From Adhaeribacter arboris (GTDB lineage Bacteria > Bacteroidota > Bacteroidia > Cytophagales > Hymenobacteraceae), in the NCBI RefSeq assembly GCF_003023845.1, contig NZ_PYFT01000001.1, positions 6,696,001 to 6,760,000 on the forward strand: 64,000 bases of DNA, written 5' to 3'. The notes below the pieces were generated by a model. The model did no database searches, had not been told where the DNA came from, and was given only the letters and a program-made list of their open reading frames with translations. A program made the translations under genes and the position numbers. This document shows positions 44,004-54,415 of the stretch, one piece after another (within the stretch, counting starts at the first letter, position 1; every line of letters starts with the position of its first letter).

Positions 44004-44053
44004 TAGTCACTATTTGTTGGTCCACGGTCGACGGTCCACGGAAAAAGTGACTA
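44004..44053. repeat. Small inverted repeat enclosing a GGTCCACGG direct repeat
   Basis: TAGTCACT (44004-44011) and AGTGACTA (44046-44053) form an 8-bp stem. Within it GGTCCACGG occurs twice (44019-44027 and 44033-44041) around TCGAC. It lies just after trpA. It could be a remnant of another small repeat family or a weak terminator without a T-run. Confidence 0.45.
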
Positions 44054-44092
44054 AGGCTTTAGAACAATGTAACAAGTATATTACCTCAACCA

Positions 44093-44125
44093 GTCATTCA
44101 GGAGGAAACTAATTAGCTACGCAGC
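44093..44125. repeat. Left inverted repeat of the GIY-YIG unit
   Basis: 33 bases that match the reverse complement of 44436-44468 with three differences. It ends 17 bases before the nuclease start codon. Confidence 0.85.
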
Positions 44126-44142
44126 AATAAGGGTCCAGGCAG

Positions 44143-44436
44143 ATGCAAGGGAATTACTTTGTGTATAATACTACTAATCCCCGGAAAACGGTGCTTTATA
44201 CAGGCGTAACTAACAACTTAACCGTGCGCTTACAACAGCATTACCAAAACCGAGGAAAATCGGAAACTTTTGCTGGTAAATATTACTGCTATAAATTGGT
44301 GTATTACGAACGATATTCTAATGCTACTATGGCCATTGAAAGAGAAAAAGAAATCAAGGATTTAAGCCGCGAGGCAAAAGAAGTGCTCATCCGGAAATCT
44401 AATCCGGATTGGGCTTTTCTGATAGTAACGGATTAG
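44143..44436 (+). CDS. Stand-alone GIY-YIG nuclease (UvrC/SLX1-like)
   Basis: A 97-residue single-domain GIY-YIG protein. The signature reads YFVYN ... LYTGVTNNLTVRLQQH, with the catalytic Tyr, the Arg in VRLQQH and the metal-binding Glu in AIEREKEIKD. Short stand-alone proteins of this family are frequent in Bacteroidota and usually lack known function. The stop codon shares its last base with the right 33-base inverted repeat, and the start lies 17 bases inside the left repeat. Gene and repeats therefore form one compact 376-base unit lodged between trpA and the DAHP synthase gene. Confidence 0.9.
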   Translation: MQGNYFVYNTTNPRKTVLYTGVTNNLTVRLQQHYQNRGKSETFAGKYYCYKLVYYERYSNATMAIEREKEIKDLSREAKEVLIRKSNPDWAFLIVTD

Positions 44437-44468
44437 CTGCGTAGCCAAATAGGTTCCTCCTGAATGAC
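44436..44468. repeat. Right inverted repeat of the GIY-YIG unit
   Basis: 33 bases that overlap the last base of the nuclease stop codon and match the reverse complement of 44093-44125 with three differences. The solo copy at 41851-41883 is in the same orientation. From 44469 to 44628 I see no further feature. Confidence 0.85.
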
Positions 44469-44628
44469 AACTCTAAGTTTTTAGAGAAAATATAACGTGT
44501 TCCATCTTTAATTTTTACTCCTCATCTTTCTTCAAAAATATAAAAATTTAAAAAATACTTCAGATTACATTTTTTAATTAACCCTGCATAGCTTACCATC
44601 GGTCGACTATAAAATACCAACTAAACCC

Positions 44629-45642
44629 ATGATCATCCAATTACAAAACCAAGTTGCTGAAGCGGATAGAAAAGCCATTATCGAAAAAATAAAAAGCTTT
44701 CGCTACAAAGTTACACCCGTAACCACCCAGCGCGGCGATTACCTGATTGGCATCGGAAAGGCCGAATTTGATATCCGGAGCCTGGGGCACATGCCCGGCA
44801 TTAAAGACTTGCACATTGTATCGGATGATTATAAGCTGGTGTCGCGAAAGTGGAAAGTAAACCCTTCGGTGGTAGATTTAGGCGATGGCGTAGAGATAAA
44901 ACAAGGTAATTTTACTCTAATGGCCGGCCCGTGTTCCATCGAAACCGAAGAACAAGTGGAAAAAACCATTGCGCATCTGGTAGCCAATAACGTGCGGATA
45001 ATGCGGGGCGGTGTGTTTAAACCGCGCAGTTCGCCGTATTCGTTCCGGGGTTTGGGCATTGATGGATTAAAAATGTTCTACGCCAAATGCCAGGAACACG
45101 GCATCAAAATTATTACGGAGGTAATGCAGGTTTCGCAAATCGCGCCCATGTACGATTATACCGATATTTACCAGGTGGGTGCCCGCAATACCCAAAATTT
45201 TAATTTACTCGATGAACTAGGCAAAGTAGATAAACCCGTAATGATTAAACGCGGTATTTCCGGCACCATTGATGAATTATTGTATTCGGCGGAGTACGTG
45301 TTCTCGGGAGGTAACGAAAAACTCATGCTCTGCGAACGCGGCATCCGGACGTACGAAACGGCCAGTCGCAATACTTTGGATTTAAACGCCGTACCCATTT
45401 TGAAAGATAAAACGCATTTACCCGTTATCGTAGATCCGTCGCACGGCATGGGCATCCGGGATTACATTGAGCCCATGGCTTTGGCCGCGGTGATGGCCGG
45501 CGCCGACGGCATTATTTACGAAACCCACGAAAAGCCGGAAGAAGCCGCTTCGGATGGCGCCCAAACCTTAAACTTCGCGGAGTCCGAGCAACTGGTGAAA
45601 AAGCTGCGAGCTACTTACGAACTGCGTCAGAAATTAGGGTAA
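44629..45642 (+). CDS. aroF: 3-deoxy-7-phosphoheptulonate synthase (DAHP synthase, type I beta)
   Basis: 337 residues. An N-terminal ferredoxin/ACT-like regulatory domain of about 70 residues precedes the DAHP synthase barrel. The barrel shows LMAGPCSIETEEQV, RGGVFKPRSSPYSFRGLG, VGARNTQNFNLL, MIKRG and VDPSHGMGIRDY. It commits phosphoenolpyruvate and erythrose-4-phosphate to the shikimate pathway. Its place at the end of the trp operon suggests that precursor supply is adjusted with tryptophan demand. The symbol follows common use for the I-beta group. Confidence 0.92.
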   Translation: MIIQLQNQVAEADRKAIIEKIKSFRYKVTPVTTQRGDYLIGIGKAEFDIRSLGHMPGIKDLHIVSDDYKLVSRKWKVNPSVVDLGDGVEIKQGNFTLMAGPCSIETEEQVEKTIAHLVANNVRIMRGGVFKPRSSPYSFRGLGIDGLKMFYAKCQEHGIKIITEVMQVSQIAPMYDYTDIYQVGARNTQNFNLLDELGKVDKPVMIKRGISGTIDELLYSAEYVFSGGNEKLMLCERGIRTYETASRNTLDLNAVPILKDKTHLPVIVDPSHGMGIRDYIEPMALAAVMAGADGIIYETHEKPEEAASDGAQTLNFAESEQLVKKLRATYELRQKLG

Positions 45643-45824
45643 AAATTAAAATTAGTGAGATTAATGGGCTTGCTGCGGCTTGTAAGAAAGATTATTCCTG
45701 CGGATAAGGAAAGCTTCTATTTACTATTGGCAATAAAAATAAACTGTTTTAGCTGAAAAGAAGAAACTCCTCTTCCTGGTACTTATTTATCTGTCAAGCA
45801 AACTCAAAAAATTCTAGTAAATAA

Positions 45825-45851
45825 AAAGCCCGGCCAATTTGGTCGGGCTTT
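45825..45851. terminator. Bidirectional intrinsic terminator
   Basis: An 11-bp stem (45825-45835 with 45841-45851) with one G-U pair and an AATTT loop. It lies between the convergent DAHP synthase and DUF4136 genes. A-rich sequence on the left and T-rich sequence on the right provide U-tracts in both directions. Confidence 0.85.
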
Positions 45852-45877
45852 CTTTCGTTAAAGAAACAGCGTACCCC

Positions 45878-46405
45878 TTAATTTTTGGGTGGAAACTTAC
45901 TTAAAATACTATTTACTATTTCAATTACTTTGTCTTCCGGAATGTTACGGCTACGTACTTCCGATTCACCCACACCACGCCAGATTAATTGGTTATTCCG
46001 GGCATCAATTAAATCCACAATAATAGTACCCTCTTTATATTGGCTCGTGTTGTTAAAACGGCTGTAACCTCCATAGTAACCGTACGGATAAAATGGACCG
46101 GAATTAGCAGTTGTTTGGTTAGCAAAGCTAACATTATAGTTTACGTAGAATTCTGGTTTTTCGGAGAATTCTATTCCTCTTTGTGATAAGTTCGCTTTAA
46201 GGGCATTCTGCATCCGCTTATCAAAGAAAGTATCGTATTGTAAAGAATCATGCTTCACCCCAGCTTTATTACTGTACCAGTTAAAAGAACGGTATTGCTG
46301 AAAGTTAATCGAATGATCGTAATCGGTACTTACATTAACGTAGGGAGCACAAGCGGTAGCTAAACTTAATAAAACTACAAAACTTATATACTTTATTATT
46401 CTCAT
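45878..46405 (-). CDS. DUF4136 lipoprotein
   Basis: A 175-residue lipoprotein with lipobox ATAC near residue 19. The DUF4136 fold is shown by VSTDYDHSINFQQYRSFNW at the start, a Gly/Tyr-rich loop (YPYGYYGGYSRF) and the C-terminal EGTIIVDLIDARNNQLIWRG block. It is probably attached to the outer membrane. Its function is unknown. Confidence 0.85.
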   Translation of the reverse strand: MRIIKYISFVVLLSLATACAPYVNVSTDYDHSINFQQYRSFNWYSNKAGVKHDSLQYDTFFDKRMQNALKANLSQRGIEFSEKPEFYVNYNVSFANQTTANSGPFYPYGYYGGYSRFNNTSQYKEGTIIVDLIDARNNQLIWRGVGESEVRSRNIPEDKVIEIVNSILSKFPPKN

Positions 46406-46682
46406 CTTTATTAATATAATTATTTCTTGTAAGTGGTAGAACTATGGCAATTTTAATACCAGTTTTAGCTGTATAATGTAACTTTTCGAAGTATTAATCT
46501 TGCTAAGCTTTTAACGGTTTTTACTTCTATATCTTATATATTTTATAAGAAATTATACTGTTTCGGCCGATTATACTAATTATTCAACAACTTCGTTGTG
46601 TTCTCTTATGATTTAAGTAAATGTACTAAAAAGAGGATTTGACAGTATGTCATAAGGCTGACAAAAAGAACTTGAATAAAAC

Positions 46683-46713
46683 AAAAATCCCGCGAATCAA
46701 GCGCGGGATTTTT
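46683..46713 (-). terminator. Intrinsic terminator after gcvP
   Basis: A perfect 12-bp GC-rich stem (46683-46694 with 46702-46713) with a seven-base loop lies 17 bases past the gcvP stop. On the minus strand the descending arm runs into TTTTTGT. It may also stop transcription from the left. Bases 46406-46682 show nothing else. Confidence 0.85.
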
Positions 46714-46729
46714 GTTTTGGATATTATGT

Positions 46730-49654
46730 TTAGTCTATGCCCGTTGCTGTTTGCGCAAGCTCAGGTTGGGAATAGGCCTCCAGCGGAGTACAGGAACAAA
46801 TTAAGTTCCGATCTCCGTAGGCCGAGTCGATGCGGCTAACGGTTGGCCAAATTTTATGCGTGCGGGCGAATGGATACGGGAACACTGCTTTTTCCCGGCT
46901 ATATGGTAAAGTCCAGTTATCGGATAATCCTACTGCCATGGTATGGGGAGCATTTTTAAGGACATTGTTTTTCTGGTCGGCGGTACCTTCTTCTACTTCC
47001 TGAATTTCGGCGCGAATAGAAATCATGGCCTCACAGAAACGATCAATTTCTTCTTTCGATTCGCTTTCGGTGGGTTCTATCATTAAAGTACCAGCCACCG
47101 GAAACGACACCGTCGGCGCATGGAAACAATAATCCATTAAACGTTTGGCAATATCTTCTACTTCAATGCTCACCTTTTTAAAAGCCCGGCAATCCAGAAT
47201 CATTTCGTGCGCGCAACGCCCGTTAACACCCGTGTATAAAACCGGATAATAATCCTTTAGCCTGGCTTTAATATAATTAGCGTTTAAAATAGCCATTTTA
47301 GTAGCTTCGGTTAACCCTTCTCCGCCCATCATGGCAATGTAAGCGTAGGAAATGGGTAATATACTAGCCGATCCCCAAGGTGCCGCCGATACCGCGGAAA
47401 TAGCTTGCTCTCCACCAGTTTTTACTAAAGCATGACCCGGTAAATAAGGTACTAAATCGGCTACCACGCCAATTGGACCTACCCCCGGCCCACCGCCGCC
47501 GTGCGGAATACAAAAAGTTTTATGCAGATTTAAATGGCATACATCCGCCCCAATGGTAGCCGGACTAGTCAGGCCTACCTGCGCGTTCATGTTGGCCCCA
47601 TCCATGTACACCCGGCCGCCATTTTCATGAATAATCTGGCAAATCTGGATAATACTTTCCTCGTAAACCCCGTGAGTAGAAGGGTAGGTTACCATGAGGC
47701 AGGAAAGATCATTTTGATGCTGAATGGCTTTCGCCCGTAAATCTTCCACATCGATATTGCCGCGATCATCGCATTTTACAATAATAACTTTCATTCCGGC
47801 CATTACCGCCGAAGCCGGGTTAGTACCGTGCGCCGAAGAGGGTATTAACGCAATATTCCTATGTTGATGACCATTCGCTTCGTGGTAAGCACGAATAACC
47901 ATTAAACCTGCATACTCTCCTTGCGCACCGGAATTAGGTTGTAAGGAAATGCCGGCAAACCCGGTTATTTCACAAAGCCAATTTTCAAGATCCGTAAATA
48001 TTTGTTTATAACCTTCGGTCTGATCTGCCGGCACAAACGGGTGCAAACTGCCAATTTCCGGCCAGGTAACGGGTAACATTTCCGCCGTAGAATTTAATTT
48101 CATGGTACACGAACCCAACGGAATCATACCATGAACCAACGAAATATCTTTATTTTCGAGGTATTTCATGTACCGCAATATTTCGAGTTCCGAGTGGTGC
48201 TGGTTAAATGCTTCGTGCTGCAGGTACTCGCTGGTACGTAAAAGATTCTCCGGCCAGGTAATATCTGTTTCGTGCGGCAATTCCGTTAACTCATTTACCG
48301 AAGTTTGCTGATTCATCACTTTGGTAAATACTGCTAAAATTGCTTTTACATCATATAAGTCCGTATTTTCGTGCAGAGAAATGCCAATGAAATTATCCGC
48401 AAAGTACCGGAAGTTGATTGCAGAAGCTTCGGCTTCGCGCCGAATAGCATTTTTAAGCTCCGCGCTTTCTACTTTAATTTTTAAGGTATCGAAATAATTT
48501 TCGTTTACTTGTTCCAGGCCTAATTCTGTAATTCCCTGTTCTAATAACTGGGTAAGCAAATGAATATTCAAGGCAATATATTTCAGGCGGCGCGGCCCGT
48601 GGTAAACGGCGTACATGCCAGCCATAACGGCTAACAGAACTTGCGCAGTACAAATGTTAGAAGTTGCTTTTTCCCGCCGAATGTGCTGCTCACGGGTTTG
48701 CAAAGCCATTCGGTAGGCTTTATTGCCGTGCATATCTACGGATTGGCCAATAATCCGCCCTGGTAACGAACGTTTATAGGCATCGCGGGTAGCCAGAAAA
48801 CCGGCGTGCGGACCGCCATAACCCATGGGTACCCCAAAACGCTGGCTGTTGCCCACTACTGCATCGGCTCCCATTTCCCCGGGAGGAGTGAGCAGGGTTA
48901 AGCTAAGTAAATCGGCGGCGACGGCAACTAAAATGTCTTGCTGGTGGGCCGTGGTAATAAAATCAGTATAATTAAATAACTCACCATCGGTAGCCGGGTA
49001 TTGTACCAAAGCGCCAAATAAAGTAGTATCCGTTAAATCGGCGGTGCGATGATCGCCAATTACCAGCTCCCAACCCAGTGGAGTAGCCCGGGTTTTTAAT
49101 ACATCAATCGTTTGCGGTAATACCTGCTCCGACACAAAGAATCGGGTTGCATTTTTCCGGGTATTTTTCCGCAGACCATAAAACATGTTCATGGCTTCGG
49201 CGGCAGCGGTAGCTTCATCCAGTAACGAGGCATTAGCGATTTCCATGGCAGTTAGGTCCATTACCATGGTCTGGTAATTAATAAGAGCTTCTAAACGGCC
49301 TTGGGCTATTTCGGCTTGGTAAGGGGTATATGCGGTGTACCAGCCCGGATTCTCTAGAATGTTGCGCTGAATTACGGGTGGCGTAACCGTATCGTGGTAG
49401 CCTAAACCAATGTAGGATTTAAATACTTTATTTTTCTTAGCAATAGCGCTGAATTTTTTTAAAAAATCGCGTTCGGTTAAAGCGGCTGGTATAGCTAAAG
49501 GTTTCTTCAGGCGAATAGCCGCCGGAACGGTTTCTTCCATCAATTGATCCAGCGAATCTACCCCAATGGTTTTTAACATATCCTGCATGGATTGCTTTAC
49601 CGGACCATTATGGCGTTCCTTAAAAATATCGGCGGGCTTGGTTTTTATCAACAT
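46730..49654 (-). CDS. gcvP: Glycine dehydrogenase (decarboxylating), P-protein
   Basis: A full-length 974-residue homodimeric-type P-protein of the glycine cleavage system, which decarboxylates glycine and passes aminomethyl to the H-protein lipoyl arm. The N-terminal half begins [17 protein letters not shown] and contains [20 protein letters not shown] in two pieces. The PLP Lys lies in [18 protein letters not shown]. The other gcv genes are not in the window. The N-terminal ATG at 49654 gives the usual length. Confidence 0.95.
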   Translation of the reverse strand: MLIKTKPADIFKERHNGPVKQSMQDMLKTIGVDSLDQLMEETVPAAIRLKKPLAIPAALTERDFLKKFSAIAKKNKVFKSYIGLGYHDTVTPPVIQRNILENPGWYTAYTPYQAEIAQGRLEALINYQTMVMDLTAMEIANASLLDEATAAAEAMNMFYGLRKNTRKNATRFFVSEQVLPQTIDVLKTRATPLGWELVIGDHRTADLTDTTLFGALVQYPATDGELFNYTDFITTAHQQDILVAVAADLLSLTLLTPPGEMGADAVVGNSQRFGVPMGYGGPHAGFLATRDAYKRSLPGRIIGQSVDMHGNKAYRMALQTREQHIRREKATSNICTAQVLLAVMAGMYAVYHGPRRLKYIALNIHLLTQLLEQGITELGLEQVNENYFDTLKIKVESAELKNAIRREAEASAINFRYFADNFIGISLHENTDLYDVKAILAVFTKVMNQQTSVNELTELPHETDITWPENLLRTSEYLQHEAFNQHHSELEILRYMKYLENKDISLVHGMIPLGSCTMKLNSTAEMLPVTWPEIGSLHPFVPADQTEGYKQIFTDLENWLCEITGFAGISLQPNSGAQGEYAGLMVIRAYHEANGHQHRNIALIPSSAHGTNPASAVMAGMKVIIVKCDDRGNIDVEDLRAKAIQHQNDLSCLMVTYPSTHGVYEESIIQICQIIHENGGRVYMDGANMNAQVGLTSPATIGADVCHLNLHKTFCIPHGGGGPGVGPIGVVADLVPYLPGHALVKTGGEQAISAVSAAPWGSASILPISYAYIAMMGGEGLTEATKMAILNANYIKARLKDYYPVLYTGVNGRCAHEMILDCRAFKKVSIEVEDIAKRLMDYCFHAPTVSFPVAGTLMIEPTESESKEEIDRFCEAMISIRAEIQEVEEGTADQKNNVLKNAPHTMAVGLSDNWTLPYSREKAVFPYPFARTHKIWPTVSRIDSAYGDRNLICSCTPLEAYSQPELAQTATGID

Positions 49655-49863
49655 AGTTGCTTTTTAGGAGTAATCAGATGCTTCTATTTAAACGATGAAG
49701 CTGGCTTAAAAAGTTCGGTTTAGATTGTGCCGCAAAGGTATTCTTATTCTGCCAACTAAGCTATAGTCCATTATCTTATTTCGCCTTACGAGCAGACCAA
49801 ATAGTGATAGATTTGTTATCGAAAATAAATTACTATTTTAGATACCTAACCGGTTTCGCCTAA

Positions 49864-51108
49864 ATGAAAAAACTAATTGTAGGAATACTTCGTGAAGGGA
49901 AAGTCCCCCCTGATAAACGCGTACCTTTAACCCCGCTAAAATGTCAGGAAGCTGTTACCGTTTATCCGGAGTTGGAAATAATTGTGCAGCCTAGCGCTAT
50001 CCGGAGCTACTCCGACCAGGAATACCGTGATTTACATATTCGGGTACAGGAAGATTTATCGGAATGCGATGTGTTGATGGGAGTAAAAGAAGTGCCTATT
50101 AAGGATTTGTTACCCGATAAAACCTACTTTTTTTTCTCGCATACCATTAAAAAGCAACCTCATAACCAACCGCTGCTGCGGGCAATACTGCAAAAGAATA
50201 TTACGCTAATTGATTACGAAACCCTCACCAATACGAAAGGGGAACGGACCGTAGCTTTTGGGCGCTACGCCGGAATAGTGGGCGCTTACAATGGGATAAT
50301 GACGTACGGCAAAAAATGGAAGTTATTCGACCTGCACCCGGCCCACCAATGTTTGGATATTGAAGATATGGAGGAAGAATATTTCAAAGTTAAAGCCTTA
50401 CCTCCCATTAAAATTGCGGTAACGGGGGGAGGCAGAGTAGCGCACGGGATTATGGAAGTTCTCGACAAAATGGGCATCCGGAAAGTTAGTGTTTATGATT
50501 ATTTGTATCTAACCTTTACCGAACCGGTATACGCGCAACTGCATTCTTCCGATTATAACCGGCGCCGCGATGGCCGGGTTTGGGACAACGTAGATTTTTA
50601 CCGGAACCCCCACGAATACGAATCTACCTTCGATAAATTTATACCGGTTACGGATGTGCTAATGGCGGGTGCTTACTGGAATCCGGCGGCCCCAAAGTTA
50701 TTTACCATAGAAGATATGCAGCGACCAGATTTTAAAATCAATACCATTGCCGATGTTACCTGCGATGTAGATGGTTCCATACCTTGTACCAAACGAGCCA
50801 GTAGTATTCCGGAGCCCGTTTACGATTATAACTCGTTTACGCAAGAACTGGAACCGCCTTTTAGCCAACCAACGAATATTACAGTTATGGCGGTGGACAA
50901 TCTGCCTTGCGAATTGCCCCGGAGTGCTTCCCGGGATTTTGGCCGCCAACTGATTGATGAAGTATTTCCGCACCTCTTAAACAATGACCCGGAAGGAATT
51001 CTGGCCCGCGCTACTATTACGAAAAATGGCAGACTCACGCACCGGTACGCGTATTTACAAGAATACGCCGCAGGATTTTTGGAAGAGAGTAAAAGTAGTT
51101 TGATATAG
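49864..51108 (+). CDS. NAD(P)-dependent oxidoreductase, saccharopine dehydrogenase-like
   Basis: A 414-residue protein of the alanine-dehydrogenase/PNT fold. The N-terminal substrate domain has GILREGKVPPDKRVPLTP, and a Rossmann fold starts near IAVTGGGRVAHGIMEVL. The pattern with SHTIKKQPHNQPLL and the DVTCDVDGSIPCT segment resembles lysine-forming saccharopine dehydrogenases. It may act in lysine metabolism, but no other lysine genes are nearby. It is divergent from gcvP and ends at a strong terminator. Confidence 0.8.
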   Translation: MKKLIVGILREGKVPPDKRVPLTPLKCQEAVTVYPELEIIVQPSAIRSYSDQEYRDLHIRVQEDLSECDVLMGVKEVPIKDLLPDKTYFFFSHTIKKQPHNQPLLRAILQKNITLIDYETLTNTKGERTVAFGRYAGIVGAYNGIMTYGKKWKLFDLHPAHQCLDIEDMEEEYFKVKALPPIKIAVTGGGRVAHGIMEVLDKMGIRKVSVYDYLYLTFTEPVYAQLHSSDYNRRRDGRVWDNVDFYRNPHEYESTFDKFIPVTDVLMAGAYWNPAAPKLFTIEDMQRPDFKINTIADVTCDVDGSIPCTKRASSIPEPVYDYNSFTQELEPPFSQPTNITVMAVDNLPCELPRSASRDFGRQLIDEVFPHLLNNDPEGILARATITKNGRLTHRYAYLQEYAAGFLEESKSSLI

Positions 51109-51253
51109 AATCAGATTAGCTTATGCAATCTTGCTATTTGTTCATTTGCTACTTAATTAAAAGAATTAACAAAAAGTTGAATAGTTTATTCAAGAGTAGT
51201 AAAAACCTGCTGGTCGAGTAGTAGAAATCTCTTTTTTTGATAAACTAATACTC

Positions 51254-51299
51254 AAACCAAAAAGCCAGCTAAAACATATTCAAGCTGGCTTTTTGGTTT
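51254..51299. terminator. Bidirectional intrinsic terminator with 17-bp stem
   Basis: Perfect 17-base arms (51254-51270 and 51283-51299) flank a 12-base loop between the convergent oxidoreductase and cbpM genes. Internal T and A runs lie on both sides of the GC-rich core. Confidence 0.88.
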
Positions 51300-51337
51300 A
51301 AGTTTTTAAAATTATAAGTGAAGTAAAATGCGTATCC

Positions 51338-51688
51338 TTATTCTCCTACATCCACAATAAATCCACGGCTTTGCGGGCCTTCCAATAAATTCCAGTGGCG
51401 TTCTTGTTCCAGGCGGCGGAGGCGGTTTTGCAGTCGTTGCGTTTTCCGGCGCAGTCGCTGCATTTCCTGCCGCATATTTAAAATGACATCAATGCCTTCC
51501 GGGTTAAGATCTAAATCCAGCGCTAAGCGGAGCATCCGTTCTAACTGCTTTACCTCCGAAGCAGGAATTACCTGGCGGTCTTGGTTCGTATGTAAGCGCA
51601 CTAAACCGAAGTTGGCAAATTCCTGAATAAGACGTACCTCTACGCCGTAATGCTGACAAAATTCTTCGATGGCGATGTAGTTCATCAT
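51338..51688 (-). CDS. cbpM: Chaperone modulatory protein CbpM / MerR-like
   Basis: A 116-residue protein with a MerR-like winged N-terminus (YIAIEEFCQHYGVEV) and a long C-terminal coiled coil rich in Arg and Leu (MRQEMQRLRRKTQRLQNRL). CbpM proteins bind the J-domain of CbpA and inhibit its co-chaperone activity. It follows the cbpA gene by 127 bases on the same strand, the standard arrangement. The start is one of two adjacent ATGs. Confidence 0.85.
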   Translation of the reverse strand: MMNYIAIEEFCQHYGVEVRLIQEFANFGLVRLHTNQDRQVIPASEVKQLERMLRLALDLDLNPEGIDVILNMRQEMQRLRRKTQRLQNRLRRLEQERHWNLLEGPQSRGFIVDVGE

Positions 51689-51815
51689 AAATTATTATTT
51701 ACCAATTAGCAAGTACTAACGAAGTCTTTGTTTGTTCTGTTTTAAAATTTAGATTAAGGAGAAGTAATTCCCCCTTTTAAGGTAAAACGTAATGTCTATT
51801 TCTAAAATTAGATTG

Positions 51816-52736
51816 TTAGTCGTTCCGGAGTTGAGCGAGTTGTTTAAATAATTCTTTTTCTTTTTCACTGAGCCCTTCCGGTAATTGCAGCACAACTTTC
51901 ACGAATAAGTCGCCAAATTGCCCCGGTTGATTGTATACCGGAAAACCTTTTCCTTTAAGCCGCAGCAAGGTGCCATTTTTAGTTTCGGGTTTTATTTTAA
52001 GCTTTAGCTGACCGCCTAAAGTATCCACTAAGATATCTCCGCCTAAAGCTGCGCGGTAAACGGGTACCTGTACTTCCAGATGAATGTCATTTCCCTGGCG
52101 CGTAAATCGCGGATCGGGTGGTACTCGTAAGGTAATGTATAAATCGCCGGGCTCACTGCCGTTACGTCCCGGTCCGCCATTGCCTTTTAAACGAATTACC
52201 TGGCCATCTTCTACGCCGGGTTTAACGTTAATGCGCAGATTTTTATCGTTTATAGTAAACGTTTTTTTCACCCCGTGGTAAGCTTCCTCCATAAATACCG
52301 TTAACTCGGCCGAGAAATCCTGACCTTTGGCACGCATGCTGCTTCGGCGGTTGCCGCTTCTCCTTTCACCGAAAATAGAACTGAAAAAATCAGAAAAATC
52401 GCCTCCTTCGCCTTCCTCCTGGAAAGAATAAAAACCACCGCCCGCATTACCGCCTTGCTGAGCATACTGCGACCAGTCGAAACCGCCCGTTCTACCTCCC
52501 GTTTGCTGGTAGCGCTGCCAATCTGCCCCTAAAGTGTCGTATTTTTGCCGTTTTTCATCGTCGGAGAGAACTTCGTGGGCTTCGTTGATAGCTTTAAATT
52601 TTTCTTCTGCTTCTTTGTTGCCCGGATTAACGTCCGGGTGGTATTTGCGCGCGAGTTTTTTGTATTGTTTTTTTATTTGTTCCTTCGAGGCTTTTTTATC
52701 TACCTCTAAAATCTTGTAATAATCTTTGTAGTCCAC
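51816..52736 (-). CDS. cbpA: DnaJ-family co-chaperone, curved-DNA-binding protein CbpA
   Basis: 306 residues. The J-domain occupies about residues 1-70, with the HPD tripeptide in [12 protein letters not shown] Gly/Phe-rich linker follows ([14 protein letters not shown]). The C-terminal substrate-binding domain ([19 protein letters not shown]) lacks the zinc-finger region of DnaJ, so this is a type II J-protein. It stimulates DnaK. The partner modulator CbpM is encoded next. Confidence 0.92.
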   Translation of the reverse strand: MDYKDYYKILEVDKKASKEQIKKQYKKLARKYHPDVNPGNKEAEEKFKAINEAHEVLSDDEKRQKYDTLGADWQRYQQTGGRTGGFDWSQYAQQGGNAGGGFYSFQEEGEGGDFSDFFSSIFGERRSGNRRSSMRAKGQDFSAELTVFMEEAYHGVKKTFTINDKNLRINVKPGVEDGQVIRLKGNGGPGRNGSEPGDLYITLRVPPDPRFTRQGNDIHLEVQVPVYRAALGGDILVDTLGGQLKLKIKPETKNGTLLRLKGKGFPVYNQPGQFGDLFVKVVLQLPEGLSEKEKELFKQLAQLRND

Positions 52737-52964
52737 GGTTGTGCAGCGTTTTTTCTAGTACCACTTTCTGGAGAATACATACGTAATTAGTAGCCCAAAG
52801 TAAATTTAGTGAGTACTACTAATTACTACATTAAAATTAATGAGTTATTTTTAAACAGGAAATGTCTGCTCTTTACGCTGTTTTGAATTACTTATTACTT
52901 CAAAAACACCAATTTACCAGAAGTTAGAAGAAGTAAGTACGGTAACAAATTTCTGGAACGAGAA

Positions 52965-54083
52965 TTAGTAAGATTTTTGCTCCTCTACATTTTGCGGCGT
53001 TTTTACCTGTCTTTGCTGCGTTTTTTCCTGCATTTTGCCATAATAATCCGGAATTTGGTCGCCGAGTAATTTACCCCAAGGCTGCAATGAATCGATGCGG
53101 TCGAAAATAATTTTTAGTACGGCTACAAACGGAATAGATAAAAACATACCGGCAAATCCCCACAAGGCTCCGCCTAATAAAACCGCCAGAATAGAAGCCA
53201 AAGCGTTAATTTTTACTTTGGAAGACACTATCCGGGGCACTAAAATATTGTTATCAATAAACTGAATAAGACCATAAGCGCCGATAATGAGGAGCTGAGT
53301 AGTGTAACCTTCTTTCGTTAAAGTGGCCATTAAAACCGGTAAAATAATAGCTATAATACCGCCAATGTACGGGATTAAATTCAGGATAGCTCCGATAACT
53401 CCCAGCAAAATACCGTATTTAACGCCCAAAATTGTAAGCGCAATGGAGTTTAGAGTCGCCACGATGGAAGCTTCAATTAATAAACCTACAATATAGCTTT
53501 GAATAGCCGACTTGGTTTCCTGCAAAATATCGGCGATAGGACCCGAGTTTTCTCTGGAAAAAGCTTCGAAAATAAAATTTAAAATTAAAGGCTTGTAAAA
53601 CAGCAGCAAGAATATATAAACCGGAATTAAGAATAGGATGCCGAATATACCTAAAACTCCCGAAACCGTACGACCCGCCAGGGCTTTGCCACTGTTGGCA
53701 GTTTCTCGTAAAAGCTGTAATTGTTTTTGCAGGGTGATGCCAAACGTGCTTTCTACCCAGGTTTGTAAATTAGTAGAAATCTGGTTGAACTTTTGGGTCA
53801 GCAAAGGCGCCATATCCCCGAACTGAATAATCTGGGAAGATAAAAAATACAATAAACCGGCTAGTACAATAATCGCGATGAATAGAGTTAAAATAATGGC
53901 CAGCACTTTCGGAACGCGCCATTTAATAATGCGGGTATACAAAGGATTAAGCAAAATAGCTAAAAGCAGCGAAAATGCTATGGGCACTAAAATGTCGGAG
54001 AGCATGTACAGTACGTACACGAAAAGAATTATCCCGAGTAAAATAAGGGTACTTTTCTTATAAAAGGGTTCAGTTTGATCCAT
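52965..54083 (-). CDS. AI-2E family transporter (PerM/YdiK type)
   Basis: A 372-residue integral membrane protein with two N-terminal helices, a large extracytoplasmic segment (about residues 65-150) and at least five C-terminal helices. The conserved PxxGGxIAxxxP motif is visible as IPYIGGIIAIILPVL, together with LVPRIVSSKVKINAL. Members export small molecules or act as Na+/H+ antiporters, and autoinducer-2 export is known for TqsA only. The substrate is unknown here. The 228 bases between this gene and cbpA hold nothing named. Confidence 0.87.
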   Translation of the reverse strand: MDQTEPFYKKSTLILLGIILFVYVLYMLSDILVPIAFSLLLAILLNPLYTRIIKWRVPKVLAIILTLFIAIIVLAGLLYFLSSQIIQFGDMAPLLTQKFNQISTNLQTWVESTFGITLQKQLQLLRETANSGKALAGRTVSGVLGIFGILFLIPVYIFLLLFYKPLILNFIFEAFSRENSGPIADILQETKSAIQSYIVGLLIEASIVATLNSIALTILGVKYGILLGVIGAILNLIPYIGGIIAIILPVLMATLTKEGYTTQLLIIGAYGLIQFIDNNILVPRIVSSKVKINALASILAVLLGGALWGFAGMFLSIPFVAVLKIIFDRIDSLQPWGKLLGDQIPDYYGKMQEKTQQRQVKTPQNVEEQKSY

Positions 54084-54357
54084 GATTTGAAATATAAGGA
54101 GGTCATTTACCGGCTGCTGTTACTCCGGACCGTTCTGACATACGTCGGATACCGAGATTAGTATGCTTTATGACTGAAAAACTTTCTTTTACTAAGTAAT
54201 TCGGTAAGCGGAAATTTAAGTTCTGTATGAGAAAGTTTAAACGTAGGGATAATCAGGATTGGATTTTGGAAGGTAAATGGAGGTTTTATATTTTAATCGA
54301 AAAATAAAATGCTGTTATTGGATAGCATGGTTAGAAATAGGAAAATAGGATAAAAAG

Positions 54358-54394
54358 GAAAGCCCGGTTAAATAGCTTATTTAACCGGGCTTTC
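54358..54394 (-). terminator. Intrinsic terminator after the DUF3500 gene
   Basis: A perfect 17-bp stem (54358-54374 with 54378-54394) with a three-base loop, 21 bases beyond the minus-strand stop, followed on that strand by CCTTTTTA. The remainder of 54084-54357 is without visible features. Confidence 0.88.
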
Positions 54395-54415
54395 TGTAAA
54401 TGAAATTATAAAACT

